DNA from: JADFOB01 sp964651325
GTDB lineage: Bacteria; Planctomycetota; Phycisphaerae; UBA1845
DNA length: 11,211 nucleotides
NCBI GenBank assembly: GCA_964651325.1
Contig: CAZYXP010000126.1
Span: 1-11,211, forward strand
Reading direction: 5' to 3'
Shown here: positions 1 to 6,622 of the stretch, piece after piece
How positions within the stretch are numbered: the stretch's first letter is position 1
Layout of the letters: every line of letters starts with the position of its first letter
Made by a program: the position numbers and the translations under genes
The notes under the pieces: model-generated
The model's database searches: none
Seen by the model: only the letters and a program-made list of their open reading frames with translations
What the model was told of the DNA's origin: nothing

Positions 1-1
1 T

Positions 2-466
2 GGGCACGCGATGAACTCCGACGCGAGCGATCCGGTCTTGCCGGATGCTGGGCAGTTGGCGAATTGCATGACATCGGCTTTGGAGCGGGGCGGTGTGGCC
101 GCGAAGGATGTGGGGATCGTCAGCACGCATGCGACGGCCACGGAATTAGGCGACGAGCAGGAAGCCAAGGCGTTGCGGGCGGTGTTCGGCGATTGTCCGG
201 ACACCTATGTGAACAATACCAAGAGTTTTATCGGACATGCGATGGGTGCGGCCGGGGCGTTGGAGCTTGCGGGCAACATGGCCTCGTTCGACGATGGTGT
301 GGTTCATGCTACGATCAATCTGACCGAGTTGGATCCGAAGTGTGCGCTCCGCAACCTGGTGGCCAATGAGCCAAAAGAAGTTGGCCCGGTGGACTATATT
401 CTGAACAACTCGTTCGGTATGCTGGGTATTAATTCGGCGGTGCTTTTGAAGCGATATCGCCCGTAG
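2..466 (+). CDS. Beta-ketoacyl-ACP synthase (KAS II/FabF-like), C-terminal part
   Basis: This is the C-terminal third of a thiolase-fold condensing enzyme that joins malonyl-ACP to a growing acyl chain. The frame is open to the window edge and the ATG at 11 falls inside a conserved region (family form roughly GYGxxSDA), so the real start lies upstream. Counting from that ATG, the first catalytic His is H40 in HATAT, where most relatives have HGTST. The second is H76 in NTKSFIGH, with the conserved Lys K71, followed by GAAGALE. The C-terminus NNSFGMLGINSAV matches the family's closing glycine-rich loop. The active-site Cys would be in the missing part, so it cannot be told whether this is a full KAS or a chain-length-factor-type partner; the retained His, Lys and His favour an active enzyme. 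An ACP gene follows 49 bp downstream. The family is certain, the subfamily is not. Confidence 0.93.
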   Translation, partial: GHAMNSDASDPVLPDAGQLANCMTSALERGGVAAKDVGIVSTHATATELGDEQEAKALRAVFGDCPDTYVNNTKSFIGHAMGAAGALELAGNMASFDDGVVHATINLTELDPKCALRNLVANEPKEVGPVDYILNNSFGMLGINSAVLLKRYRP

Positions 467-515
467 TTCGATCCCGATGGCAGGATCGTCAGAGTTTAGA
501 TCTTTCGAGGGAACC

Positions 516-776
516 ATGGACAAACAGCAGGTCAAGCAGATCATTCTTGACATCATCGCGATCATCGCGCCGGATTCCGACCTTTCCAATGTCAAAGGCG
601 ATCAGCCGCTACGAGACCAGCTCGATCTGGATTCGATGGATTTTCTGGACATCGTGATGGAACTCCGCAAGACGCATAAGATCGAGGTGCCCAAGGAGGA
701 ATACCCGATGTTGGCGTCCCTGGACAGTTGTGCCGAGTATCTTGCCCCGAAGTTTCAGGCGCTCACCGCCGCGTAA
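516..776 (+). CDS. Acyl carrier protein
   Basis: This is an 86-residue acyl carrier protein that would hold the growing chain as a thioester on phosphopantetheine. The attachment site is Ser40 in DLDSMDFLDIV, in the usual place at the start of helix II. The protein is acidic and helical, as expected. An ATG at 477 in the same frame would add 13 residues that do not look like ACP. The ATG at 516 is preferred because it has GAGGGA (507-512) just upstream and gives a normal ACP N-terminus. The sequence is diverged from the housekeeping form (DSMDF instead of DSLD) and the gene sits directly after a condensing enzyme. That makes it likely to be a dedicated ACP of this pathway rather than the AcpP of general fatty acid synthesis, which is an inference from position and divergence. 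Confidence 0.93.
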   Translation: MDKQQVKQIILDIIAIIAPDSDLSNVKGDQPLRDQLDLDSMDFLDIVMELRKTHKIEVPKEEYPMLASLDSCAEYLAPKFQALTAA

Positions 777-782
777 TGCCAT

Positions 783-827
783 GTAGCCCAGCCGCCCTCG
801 GCTGGTAGCCTGGCCGCCCTCGGCTGG
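783..827 (+). repeat. Tandem palindromic repeat, two units, 22-bp period
   Basis: Two copies of a 23-nt unit (783-805 and 805-827, sharing one base) match at 21 of 23 positions. The first forms a 7-bp stem (788-794 with 799-805) around the loop CCCT, which is AGGG on the other strand. The unit also occurs as an inverted copy at 7769-7792. It lies in the gap between the ACP and desaturase genes. Confidence 0.75.
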
Positions 828-844
828 ATTCCCAGAGAAGCACC

Positions 845-874
845 GCGTAGGGCTGCTTCGCCAGGGCGTAGGGC
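845..874 (+). repeat. Short direct repeat, gcgtagggc twice
   Basis: gcgtagggc occurs at 845-853 and 866-874, a 21-bp period close to the 22-bp period of the flanking hairpin repeats. It is probably part of the same repeat cluster, which fills nearly all of 777-966. No gene is seen in this stretch. Confidence 0.5.
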
Positions 875-907
875 CGCGGGTACGTTAACGGCGGCCGCCT
901 GCCAGAT

Positions 908-950
908 TCACAGCGGAGGGCCGCGACAATCACAGCGGAGGGCCGCTGTG
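908..950 (+). repeat. Tandem palindromic repeat with AGGG loop, 22-bp period
   Basis: A 17-nt sequence occurs at 908-924 and again at 930-946, again with a 22-bp period. The second copy continues into a perfect hairpin: stem cacagcgg (931-938), loop aggg (939-942), stem ccgctgtg (943-950). It is followed by gctaca (950-955), the same trailer that flanks the copies at 782-805 and 7769-7792. The stem sequence differs from that of the other copies while pairing is kept. Confidence 0.75.
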
Positions 951-966
951 CTACATTCCAATTCCC

Positions 967-2388
967 ATGCCGCACGATTCCACGCATCCCGACCTAACGC
1001 ATTTTGATGTCGTCATCATTGGCGCGGGGATGGCCGGCTTGGCGGCGGGCATCCGGCTTGCCTATTTCGACAAGCGAGTCTGCATCCTGGAACGGCATTA
1101 CGCCTACGGCGGGCTGAATTCCTATTACACGCTTGACGGACGTTCCTACGATGTCGGACTGCATGCCCTGACGAACTTTGTCTCGCCGCAAGAGCGGTCG
1201 GCCCCATTGAACAAGGCGCTGCGGCAATTGCGGCTTACGCGTGACGAGTTGGATCTGTGCGAGCAGAACTTTTCGCAGGTTCAATTTCCCGACTGCGCCT
1301 TGACGTTTTCCAACGACATCACGGTACTCGAAAGCGAGGTGTCGCGGGCGTTTCCCGATCAGATGGACGGGTTCGCGCGCTTGCTCGACGTGGTTCGCGG
1401 CTACGATGATACGCGCCTGGACGCGCCGCCCGAGTCGGCTCGGAAGGAGCTGGCGCGTTGGATTACCGATCCCTTGCTGCGGGAGATGCTTCTTTGTCCG
1501 CTGATGTATTACGGAAACGCCCAAGCGCACGACATGGATCTCCTGCAATTCGTGATCATGTTCAAGGCGCTTTATCTCGAAGGATTCTCCCGGCCGCGAG
1601 CGGGGGTTCGGACGATCATCCGGGCTCTGGTACGCAAATTTCGGGCGTGCGGAGGGATGCTGAAGATGCGTTGCGGCGTGAAGTCCATAGAGTTGGATGG
1701 GGCTCGGGCGGTCGGTTTGACGTTCGATGACGGTCAGACGATATCTACAGAGAAGATCCTATCTTCGGCAGGGTACGTCGAGACCATGCGGCTATGTGCC
1801 GATGGCCATGCCGAGCCGGAAGTGGAGCAGGAAGCCGGGGTTATTTCGTTTGTGGAGTCGATCGCCGTTACTGATGTGCTTCCGCAGAAACTTGGCCATG
1901 AGGCCGCCATCGTGTTTTTCAACGACGCGCCGACGTTTACGTACGACGTGCCCGAGGGGCTTGTCGATCTGAGAAGCGGCGTTTTTTGCTGCCCGAGCAA
2001 CTACGATCGACATGACGACATGGAGGAGGGGATCGTCCGCGTGACCTGGCTGGCGAACGCGAAGCAATGGGAACGGCTGGACGAGCGCGGCTACGAGGAG
2101 GCGAAGTCAGGGTTTCGCGAACGGTTCTATGAGCGATGCGACGGCATGATCCCGGGCATCGGCGGCCATGTTCAGGCAAGCGACCTGTTCACGCCGAACA
2201 CGATCCGGCGTTTCACGGGGCACATCAACGGGGCGGTCTACGGCGCGCCGAGCAAAAGGCGCGATGGGCGGACGGGGATCGAGAATCTCATTCTGTGCGG
2301 GACGGATCAGGGCTATTTGGGTATCATCGGCGCCATGCTCAGCGGAATTACCATGGCCAACATGCACGTGCTTGCGAAAGAGGGATAG
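967..2388 (+). CDS. FAD-dependent oxidoreductase, phytoene desaturase (CrtI)-like, copy 1
   Basis: A 473-residue flavoprotein of the CrtI/phytoene desaturase/carotenoid isomerase superfamily, near the usual 480-500. The N-terminal Rossmann fold has the dinucleotide motif G19-A-G21-M-A-G24 after the strand DVVIIG and the ribose-binding acidic residue E42 in CILERH, followed by YGG at 47-49. A C-terminal FAD-binding segment is seen at about residues 440-470 (LILCGTDQGYLGIIGAML). Family members desaturate, isomerise or saturate polyene chains. Next to a condensing enzyme, an ACP and a second copy, an acyl-chain substrate is more likely than a carotenoid, but this is inferred. No carotenoid genes such as phytoene synthase are present. 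The ATG at 967 leaves a normal N-terminus but has no Shine-Dalgarno site upstream. The next gene starts 8 bp after the stop. Confidence 0.9.
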   Translation: MPHDSTHPDLTHFDVVIIGAGMAGLAAGIRLAYFDKRVCILERHYAYGGLNSYYTLDGRSYDVGLHALTNFVSPQERSAPLNKALRQLRLTRDELDLCEQNFSQVQFPDCALTFSNDITVLESEVSRAFPDQMDGFARLLDVVRGYDDTRLDAPPESARKELARWITDPLLREMLLCPLMYYGNAQAHDMDLLQFVIMFKALYLEGFSRPRAGVRTIIRALVRKFRACGGMLKMRCGVKSIELDGARAVGLTFDDGQTISTEKILSSAGYVETMRLCADGHAEPEVEQEAGVISFVESIAVTDVLPQKLGHEAAIVFFNDAPTFTYDVPEGLVDLRSGVFCCPSNYDRHDDMEEGIVRVTWLANAKQWERLDERGYEEAKSGFRERFYERCDGMIPGIGGHVQASDLFTPNTIRRFTGHINGAVYGAPSKRRDGRTGIENLILCGTDQGYLGIIGAMLSGITMANMHVLAKEG

Positions 2389-2396
2389 AAGCGAAG

Positions 2397-3830
2397 ATGC
2401 CGGCGGATCGATTGCGTGACCTCCAAGATGCCTACGACGTGATTGTGATTGGCGCGGGGCTTGCGGGCCTCACCGCGGCCAACAACCTCGCCAAGCAGGG
2501 CCGTTCGGTGCTGCTGCTGGAGCAACACTACAACTACGGCGGCATGGCCACGTGGTTTCGCCGCAAGGGCGGGCATATCTTCGATATCTCGCTGCACGGC
2601 TTTCCGATTGGCATGATCAAGAGCTGCCGCAAATACTGGACGCGGGAAATCGCGGATTCCATCGTGCAGCTCAAGAGCATTCGATTCGACAATCCGCAGT
2701 TTTCCCTGACCACGACGTTTGATCGCCAGGATTTCACCAAAATCCTAATCGACCGCTTCGGAGTCGAGCCGGAGACCGTCGAGGCCTTCTTCGACTACGT
2801 CCGCGGCATGAATTTCTACGACGACCAAACCATGACCACGCGGGAACTCTTCGAGCAATTCTTCCCGGGCAAGCCCGACGTGGCTCGTTTGCTCATGGAG
2901 CCAATCGCCTACGCCAACGGCTCGACCTTGGACGACCCGGCGATCACCTACGGGATCGTTTTTTCCAACTTCATGAGCAAGGGCGTCTACATTTTTCAAG
3001 GGGGCACCGACAAGCTGATCGGGCTCATGCGGGCGGAATTGCAGGGCAACGGGGTCGATCTGCGGCGTCAGGTGCTGGTGGAAAAGATCATCGTTGAAGG
3101 CGGCCGCACGCGCGGCGTGATCGCCAACGGCCGGCGCATCTCAGCGGGCGTCGTTTTGTCCAATGCCAACCTGAAGACCACGTTGGAAAAGCTCGTCGGA
3201 TACGAGCACCTGAACGCCGACTTCGCTGAAGAAGCGGCCGCCGTCCGGTTGAATAACAGCAGTTGTCAGGTGTACATCGGTATCCGAAAGGGCGAGATCC
3301 TCGATTACCTCGGCGAACTGCTGTTCACATCGACCGATCCTGTTTTCGACTCCACGCGGCTTTGCGCGGCCGATACGGGTAGCCGGACGTTTTCGATGTA
3401 TTATCCGGATATTCGCCCAGGCTCCGATCGCTTCGCCGTAGTCTCATCGACCAATGCAAATTGGGACGATTGGGCTCATCTTTCCCAAGAGGCGTATGAG
3501 GCACGCAAGCAGGTATTGATCGAGACGACCTTGAATTGCCTGGAGAAGTACATTCCTGACATCCGCGCGAAGATGGATCACGTGGAAGCGGCCACGCCGA
3601 AAACGTTTCACCACTACACGCACCAGGCGGCGGGATCGACGTTTGGCACGAAGTTTGAGGGCCTTAAGGTGAGCATGGAGTTGCCGAATCAGGTGCCAGG
3701 GCTTTTCCACGCCGGCTCGGTAGGTATCATCATGTCGGGGTGGCTCGGGACGATTAACTACGGCGTCATCGTGGCCAACGAAATCGATGGCTTTTTGCAT
3801 TCGGAAACCAAGACCGCAGGTACCGCGTAA
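2397..3830 (+). CDS. FAD-dependent oxidoreductase, phytoene desaturase (CrtI)-like, copy 2
   Basis: A 477-residue paralogue of the preceding gene. The frame is open further upstream into gene 1, but the ATG at 2397 is chosen. It follows the gene 1 stop by 8 bp and puts the FAD motif G19-A-G21-L-A-G24, E42 in LLLEQH and YGG at 47-49 at exactly the same residue numbers as in copy 1. The C-terminal FAD segment is about residues 440-470 (LFHAGSVGIIMSGWLGTINYG) and differs clearly from copy 1, as does the middle of the protein. The two therefore probably act on different intermediates or as a heteromer, as known for some paired carotenoid desaturases. The dehydratase ATG follows its stop with no gap, so translational coupling is likely. 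The substrate is unknown; an ACP-bound acyl chain is inferred from context. Confidence 0.9.
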   Translation: MPADRLRDLQDAYDVIVIGAGLAGLTAANNLAKQGRSVLLLEQHYNYGGMATWFRRKGGHIFDISLHGFPIGMIKSCRKYWTREIADSIVQLKSIRFDNPQFSLTTTFDRQDFTKILIDRFGVEPETVEAFFDYVRGMNFYDDQTMTTRELFEQFFPGKPDVARLLMEPIAYANGSTLDDPAITYGIVFSNFMSKGVYIFQGGTDKLIGLMRAELQGNGVDLRRQVLVEKIIVEGGRTRGVIANGRRISAGVVLSNANLKTTLEKLVGYEHLNADFAEEAAAVRLNNSSCQVYIGIRKGEILDYLGELLFTSTDPVFDSTRLCAADTGSRTFSMYYPDIRPGSDRFAVVSSTNANWDDWAHLSQEAYEARKQVLIETTLNCLEKYIPDIRAKMDHVEAATPKTFHHYTHQAAGSTFGTKFEGLKVSMELPNQVPGLFHAGSVGIIMSGWLGTINYGVIVANEIDGFLHSETKTAGTA

Positions 3831-4277
3831 ATGAATGAGACCGTTTCACTATCCGCCATCCCGCATCGTCCGCCGTTCCTGTTGGTGGACGAGGTTCTCG
3901 AAGTTTCCCGCGAGCGCATCGTCACCACGCGGTATGTCGATCCGGACTTTGATTTTTTTCGCGGACACTACCCCGATCATCCGGTGATGCCGGGCGTCTT
4001 GATTTGTGAATCGTGCTTTCAATCCGGCGCGCTGTTGATGGCGCATCGCGTTGGCGCACTTGCGGTACAAGAAGGCATTCCTGTGTTGACCCGAGTCAAA
4101 GACGCGAGGTTTCGGACGATCGTTCGGCCGGGTGATACCTTGCGCATCGAGGTGTCGCTCGACGAATCGTTGGACAATGCGTATTACTTCACCGGCCGCG
4201 TGACGTGTGAGGACCTCCCCGTGCTTCGCGTTTCTTTTGTGTGCATGCAAAGCGAAGACAAGGGTGAGTGGACCTAA
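3831..4277 (+). CDS. 3-hydroxyacyl-ACP dehydratase, FabZ-type hotdog protein
   Basis: A 148-residue single hotdog-domain protein that would remove water from 3-hydroxyacyl-ACP to give trans-2-enoyl-ACP. The N-terminus IPHRPPFLLVDEV (10-22) is the classic FabZ opening. The catalytic pair is visible: His46 in RGHYPDHPVMPGV and Glu60 in LICESCFQ, 14 residues apart as in characterised FabZ enzymes. The length is close to normal. The ATG directly abuts the stop of desaturase 2, and a reductase follows 30 bp later, so it is an internal gene of a compact operon. The residues after the Glu (ESCFQSGALL) differ from the common EAMAQ, in line with a specialised rather than housekeeping FabZ, although that specialisation is inferred. 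Confidence 0.92.
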   Translation: MNETVSLSAIPHRPPFLLVDEVLEVSRERIVTTRYVDPDFDFFRGHYPDHPVMPGVLICESCFQSGALLMAHRVGALAVQEGIPVLTRVKDARFRTIVRPGDTLRIEVSLDESLDNAYYFTGRVTCEDLPVLRVSFVCMQSEDKGEWT

Positions 4278-4295
4278 CCCGCGCGGATTCTTCCC

Positions 4296-4300
4296 GGGAG
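4296..4300 (+). promoter_or_regulatory. Ribosome binding site of the FabI-like gene
   Basis: GGGAG lies 7 nt before the GTG at 4308 but only 1 nt before the in-frame GTG at 4302. This spacing selects 4308 as the start, which also gives the M-x-F-L N-terminus typical of FabI. Confidence 0.6.
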
Positions 4301-4307
4301 CGTGGAC

Positions 4308-5126
4308 GTGAGTTTCCTCAATTTATCCGACAAAGTGTTCTTGGTGATTGGCGTCGCGAACAAGCGAAGCGTGGCCTATCAGGTCGCCCGACTGCTCGAA
4401 GACGAAGGGGCTAGCGTCGTTTACAGCGTGCGTAGCGAGCAGCGCAAGGCGACGCTCGCCAAGCTGTTGGCGGGGCGCGAGGTTCACGTCTGCGACGTCG
4501 AATCGGATCAGCAAATCCACGACTTGGCCGAAGCGGTTGCCAGCCGCCATCCGGTGATTCACGGGATCGTGCATTGCGTCGCGTTTGCCAACTACGAAGA
4601 GTTTTCGGGGCAATTCCATGAGGTTACGCGCGAGGATTTTCTCCAATGCGTTTCAGTAAGTTGTTTCTCGCTGATCGCCGTGGCCAACGCTTTTCGCAAG
4701 CTCTTGGATCAGCGGGCCAGCGTGGTCACCATTTCCATCTCAACGACACGCATGGCAGTCGAATCCTACGGCTACATGGGACCGGCGAAGGCGGCGCTGG
4801 ATTCTTCGCTGGCGTTTCTGGCCAAGTCGTTTAGTCGGTTCAGCGAGGTGCGGTTCAACGCGGTCTGTGCCGGCTTGCTCAAGACCAGCGCGTCGGCCGG
4901 GATTCCGGGTTACGCGGACCACTACATGTTCTCGGAAAACGTAATTCCGCGCAAACGCGGACTGAGCACGCACGAGGTGGCCGCGACGGCCGCGTTCTTG
5001 GCCAGCGACCGGTCGAGCGGCATCAACGCCCAACGCATCGTGGTCGACGCCGGAATGGACATCAATTACTTCGACAACGACGTCGTCAAACACGCGCTGG
5101 CGGGGATATGGCCGACGCAATCCTAA
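4308..5126 (+). CDS. Enoyl-ACP reductase-like SDR (FabI family)
   Basis: A 272-residue short-chain dehydrogenase of the FabI type, which normally reduces trans-2-enoyl-ACP with NAD(P)H. Family marks are the nucleotide loop GVANKRSVAY (15-24), the HGIVHCVAFA segment (85-94), and Y154-x6-K161 in SYGYMGPAK. GLLKTSASAGI is close to the GPIRTLAASGI of FabI, and the protein ends with a VVDAG segment. The GTG at 4308 is chosen over the GTG at 4302 from Shine-Dalgarno spacing and because it yields MSFL, like MGFL in FabI. One oddity: by hand alignment, the position of the second active-site tyrosine (Tyr146 of E. coli FabI, ten residues before the YxxxxxxK tyrosine) is Ile144. The enzyme may have altered specificity or a different reductive role. 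It is the last gene of the compact part of the operon. Confidence 0.85.
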   Translation: MSFLNLSDKVFLVIGVANKRSVAYQVARLLEDEGASVVYSVRSEQRKATLAKLLAGREVHVCDVESDQQIHDLAEAVASRHPVIHGIVHCVAFANYEEFSGQFHEVTREDFLQCVSVSCFSLIAVANAFRKLLDQRASVVTISISTTRMAVESYGYMGPAKAALDSSLAFLAKSFSRFSEVRFNAVCAGLLKTSASAGIPGYADHYMFSENVIPRKRGLSTHEVAATAAFLASDRSSGINAQRIVVDAGMDINYFDNDVVKHALAGIWPTQS

Positions 5127-5188
5127 GTTCGCGTGCCGGATGGGGCGGCGTGTGACGCGCCGCTCCCTGACGGTCGCGGTTCCGATTG

Positions 5189-5605
5189 ATGACGTTAGAC
5201 GGTGATTTGGCAATCCTACACCCCGTACTGTTATCCATTCCCGAGACCGCGCCCGCCAAGACGGCCGCGTGCGTTGCTCAACAACGCCGCTATTCGGCCG
5301 AGGCGCTGCTCGCGAGCGCTCGGTACTCCGGGGCGCCGGAATCNNNNNNNNNNNNNNNNNNNNNNNNNNNNNNNNNNNNNNNNNNNNNNNNNNNNNNNNN
5401 NNNNNNNNNNNNNNNNNNNNNNNNNNNNNNNNNNNNNNNNNNNCGGGTCATGGCCGTGGACGAGCCCGCCGGAATGACCCTGCAGTACGCGGGAATCGAC
5501 TGGGTTGCTACGCATTATTTCGTCGATGATCATGTGGCGGCCCTTTCCTTGGCCGCCGACGCGCCCGTCGCCTGGCACGTCGACCGATCTGGATCTTTGA
5601 CCTGA
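5189..5605 (+). CDS. Gap-interrupted gene, possible 4'-phosphopantetheinyl transferase
   Basis: Two coding ends flank the N gap: 51 codons before it (from ATG 5189; TTG 5186 is also possible) and 53 codons after it, ending at TGA 5603-5605. Whether they belong to one gene is not proven, because the gap length is unknown and N cannot show stop codons. The left part has an Arg- and Ala-rich helix (QQRRYSAEALLASAR). The right part ends with a strand HYFVDDHVAALSLA. Both are reminiscent of the N- and C-terminal ends of Sfp-type phosphopantetheinyl transferases, and such an enzyme would fit beside a dedicated ACP. The diagnostic motifs (the FxxxE and WxxKE regions) would lie inside the gap, so the function is a weak inference. 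It starts 62 bp after the reductase and ends 28 bp before the permease. Confidence 0.35.
   Translation: MTLDGDLAILHPVLLSIPETAPAKTAACVAQQRRYSAEALLASARYSGAPEXXXXXXXXXXXXXXXXXXXXXXXXXXXXXXXXXXRVMAVDEPAGMTLQYAGIDWVATHYFVDDHVAALSLAADAPVAWHVDRSGSLT
5344..5443. other. Assembly gap (100 N)
   Basis: Exactly 100 unknown bases, the customary placeholder for a scaffold join of unknown size. The flanks fall in the same frame if the length is taken literally, which has no meaning for a placeholder. Confidence 0.98.
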
Positions 5606-5633
5606 CCCCCTTGCGAACGATGACCGCTATCCG

Positions 5634-6386
5634 ATGATCTACGCATTCCTCGCCTTCGCGGCGCTTATCACCTCGATTATCTCGGCCATCCTGGGCATGG
5701 GTGGGGGCGTGACCCTCCTGGCGATTCTGTTGAGCTTCATCACGCATGCTGAGGCGATTCCGACGCACGCGGCCGTGCAGATCGCCAGCAACTCGACCCG
5801 CGTTCTGGCGTTTATCGGTAGCGTGGATCGGGGGGCGTTTGTGCGATTCACTGTGGGCGTGATCCCCGGCGGGGCCTTGGGATTCTTCCTGCTATGGAAG
5901 CTAGGGGAGCCGGGTGCGTCCGAGCCGTATCTTAAGACGCTGGTGGGGGGGTACATTCTGCTGGCAATGTGGATCCCAACGGGTGGTTCGGCCGCGCATC
6001 GGGTCGGCGTGTGGTGGGATTTCCCGTTAATGGGCCTGGCGGCGGGTACGGCCGCGCTGACCGTCGGGGCGGTTGGGCCGCTGATTGCGCCTCTTTTTGC
6101 CCGCCGGGAGTTCCCGAAAGAGCGCCTGATCGCGACGAAAGCGATGTGCCAGCTCACCACGCATTTCATGAAAATACCCGCGTTTGTCCTGCTTCGAGAT
6201 TTGGACCTAAACAAGCTCGGGCTGCTGTCGATCGTAATGATTGTGGCGGTCATTCCGGGCACTTTGATTGGTAAGAAACTACTTCGCGGGATTGCCGAGC
6301 AGCATTTCAAGGTCGCGTTTCGGGTCGTGCTCACCCTGGCCGGGCTGAAGGTGTTGCTGGTGGACGGGGTGCGGCATTTTCTATGA
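5634..6386 (+). CDS. TauE/SafE family (DUF81) membrane permease
   Basis: A 250-residue polytopic membrane protein of the TauE/SafE sulfite exporter family, of normal length for the family. The two-half architecture is visible: the first half carries the glycine-rich signature SAILGMGGGVTLL (GMGGG at 21-25) in the first membrane segment. The second half repeats the theme with GLAAGTAALTVGAVGPL (about 134-150), followed by a basic, acidic-tipped loop (ARREFPKERLIATKA). The last helices end near the C-terminus. Members export sulfite, sulfoacetate or other small organic anions; the substrate cannot be read here. The ATG at 5634 has no good Shine-Dalgarno site. It is on the same strand 28 bp after the gap-split gene and so could be co-transcribed with the lipid cluster, but a functional link is not evident. 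Confidence 0.88.
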   Translation: MIYAFLAFAALITSIISAILGMGGGVTLLAILLSFITHAEAIPTHAAVQIASNSTRVLAFIGSVDRGAFVRFTVGVIPGGALGFFLLWKLGEPGASEPYLKTLVGGYILLAMWIPTGGSAAHRVGVWWDFPLMGLAAGTAALTVGAVGPLIAPLFARREFPKERLIATKAMCQLTTHFMKIPAFVLLRDLDLNKLGLLSIVMIVAVIPGTLIGKKLLRGIAEQHFKVAFRVVLTLAGLKVLLVDGVRHFL

Positions 6387-6622
6387 GGGCAACAGGATCC
6401 AAGACGGCCTTAAAGGCTTTCCATATAAGAAGTTGCATTGATTCTCATTGCGATTTTCCGAGCCACCAGCTCCAGCGTCTCGACCTGCTGAAGCCCGCGG
6501 CGCGGGGGTAGGGCAGGGGGACGCTCCGTCCACCGGATTGCCAAGCGCGACATCATCAAGCGGTGCAAGCCCCTGCCTTACGCGCTGCAGCTTCACAGGC
6601 GATCGCGGCGTTTGGAGACGTC
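6387..6622. other. Intergenic region between the permease and rpmI
   Basis: No credible gene is seen. The stretch contains the dispersed repeat at 6487-6507, a 5-bp GGACG/CGTCC hairpin at 6519-6531 and a very short palindrome at 6407-6417. None is a convincing terminator. A promoter for the ribosomal genes follows it. Confidence 0.6.
6487..6507 (+). repeat. Dispersed repeat gctgaagcccgcggc, copy 1
   Basis: gctgaagcccgcggc followed by [g/t]cgggg occurs here and at 7624-7644, in the same orientation, with 20 of 21 bases identical. The two copies lie on either side of the rpmI-rplT pair. Confidence 0.6.

Noticed and set aside
783..946. CRISPR array, suggested by the 22-bp periods
   Set aside because: The units are nearly contiguous with no spacer-length unique segments, only two copies of each occur, and no cas gene is present.
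2136..2396. Upstream extension of desaturase 2 into the end of desaturase 1
   Set aside because: It overlaps copy 1 by more than 200 bp, the extra residues are Arg/His-rich frame-shadow sequence, and the 2397 start gives the same motif positions as copy 1.
5145..5163. GCGGCG/CGCCGC hairpin after the FabI-like gene as a terminator
   Set aside because: The stem is only 6 bp in GC-rich DNA and no T run follows.
5620..5637. Five-codon ORF (ATG at 5620, TGA at 5635) overlapping the permease start as a leader peptide
   Set aside because: An ORF this short is expected by chance; there is no ribosome binding site or attenuator structure.
6407..6417. Palindrome gcctt-a-aaggc after the permease as a terminator
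   Set aside because: The usable stem is about 4 bp and only three T follow, too weak to call.
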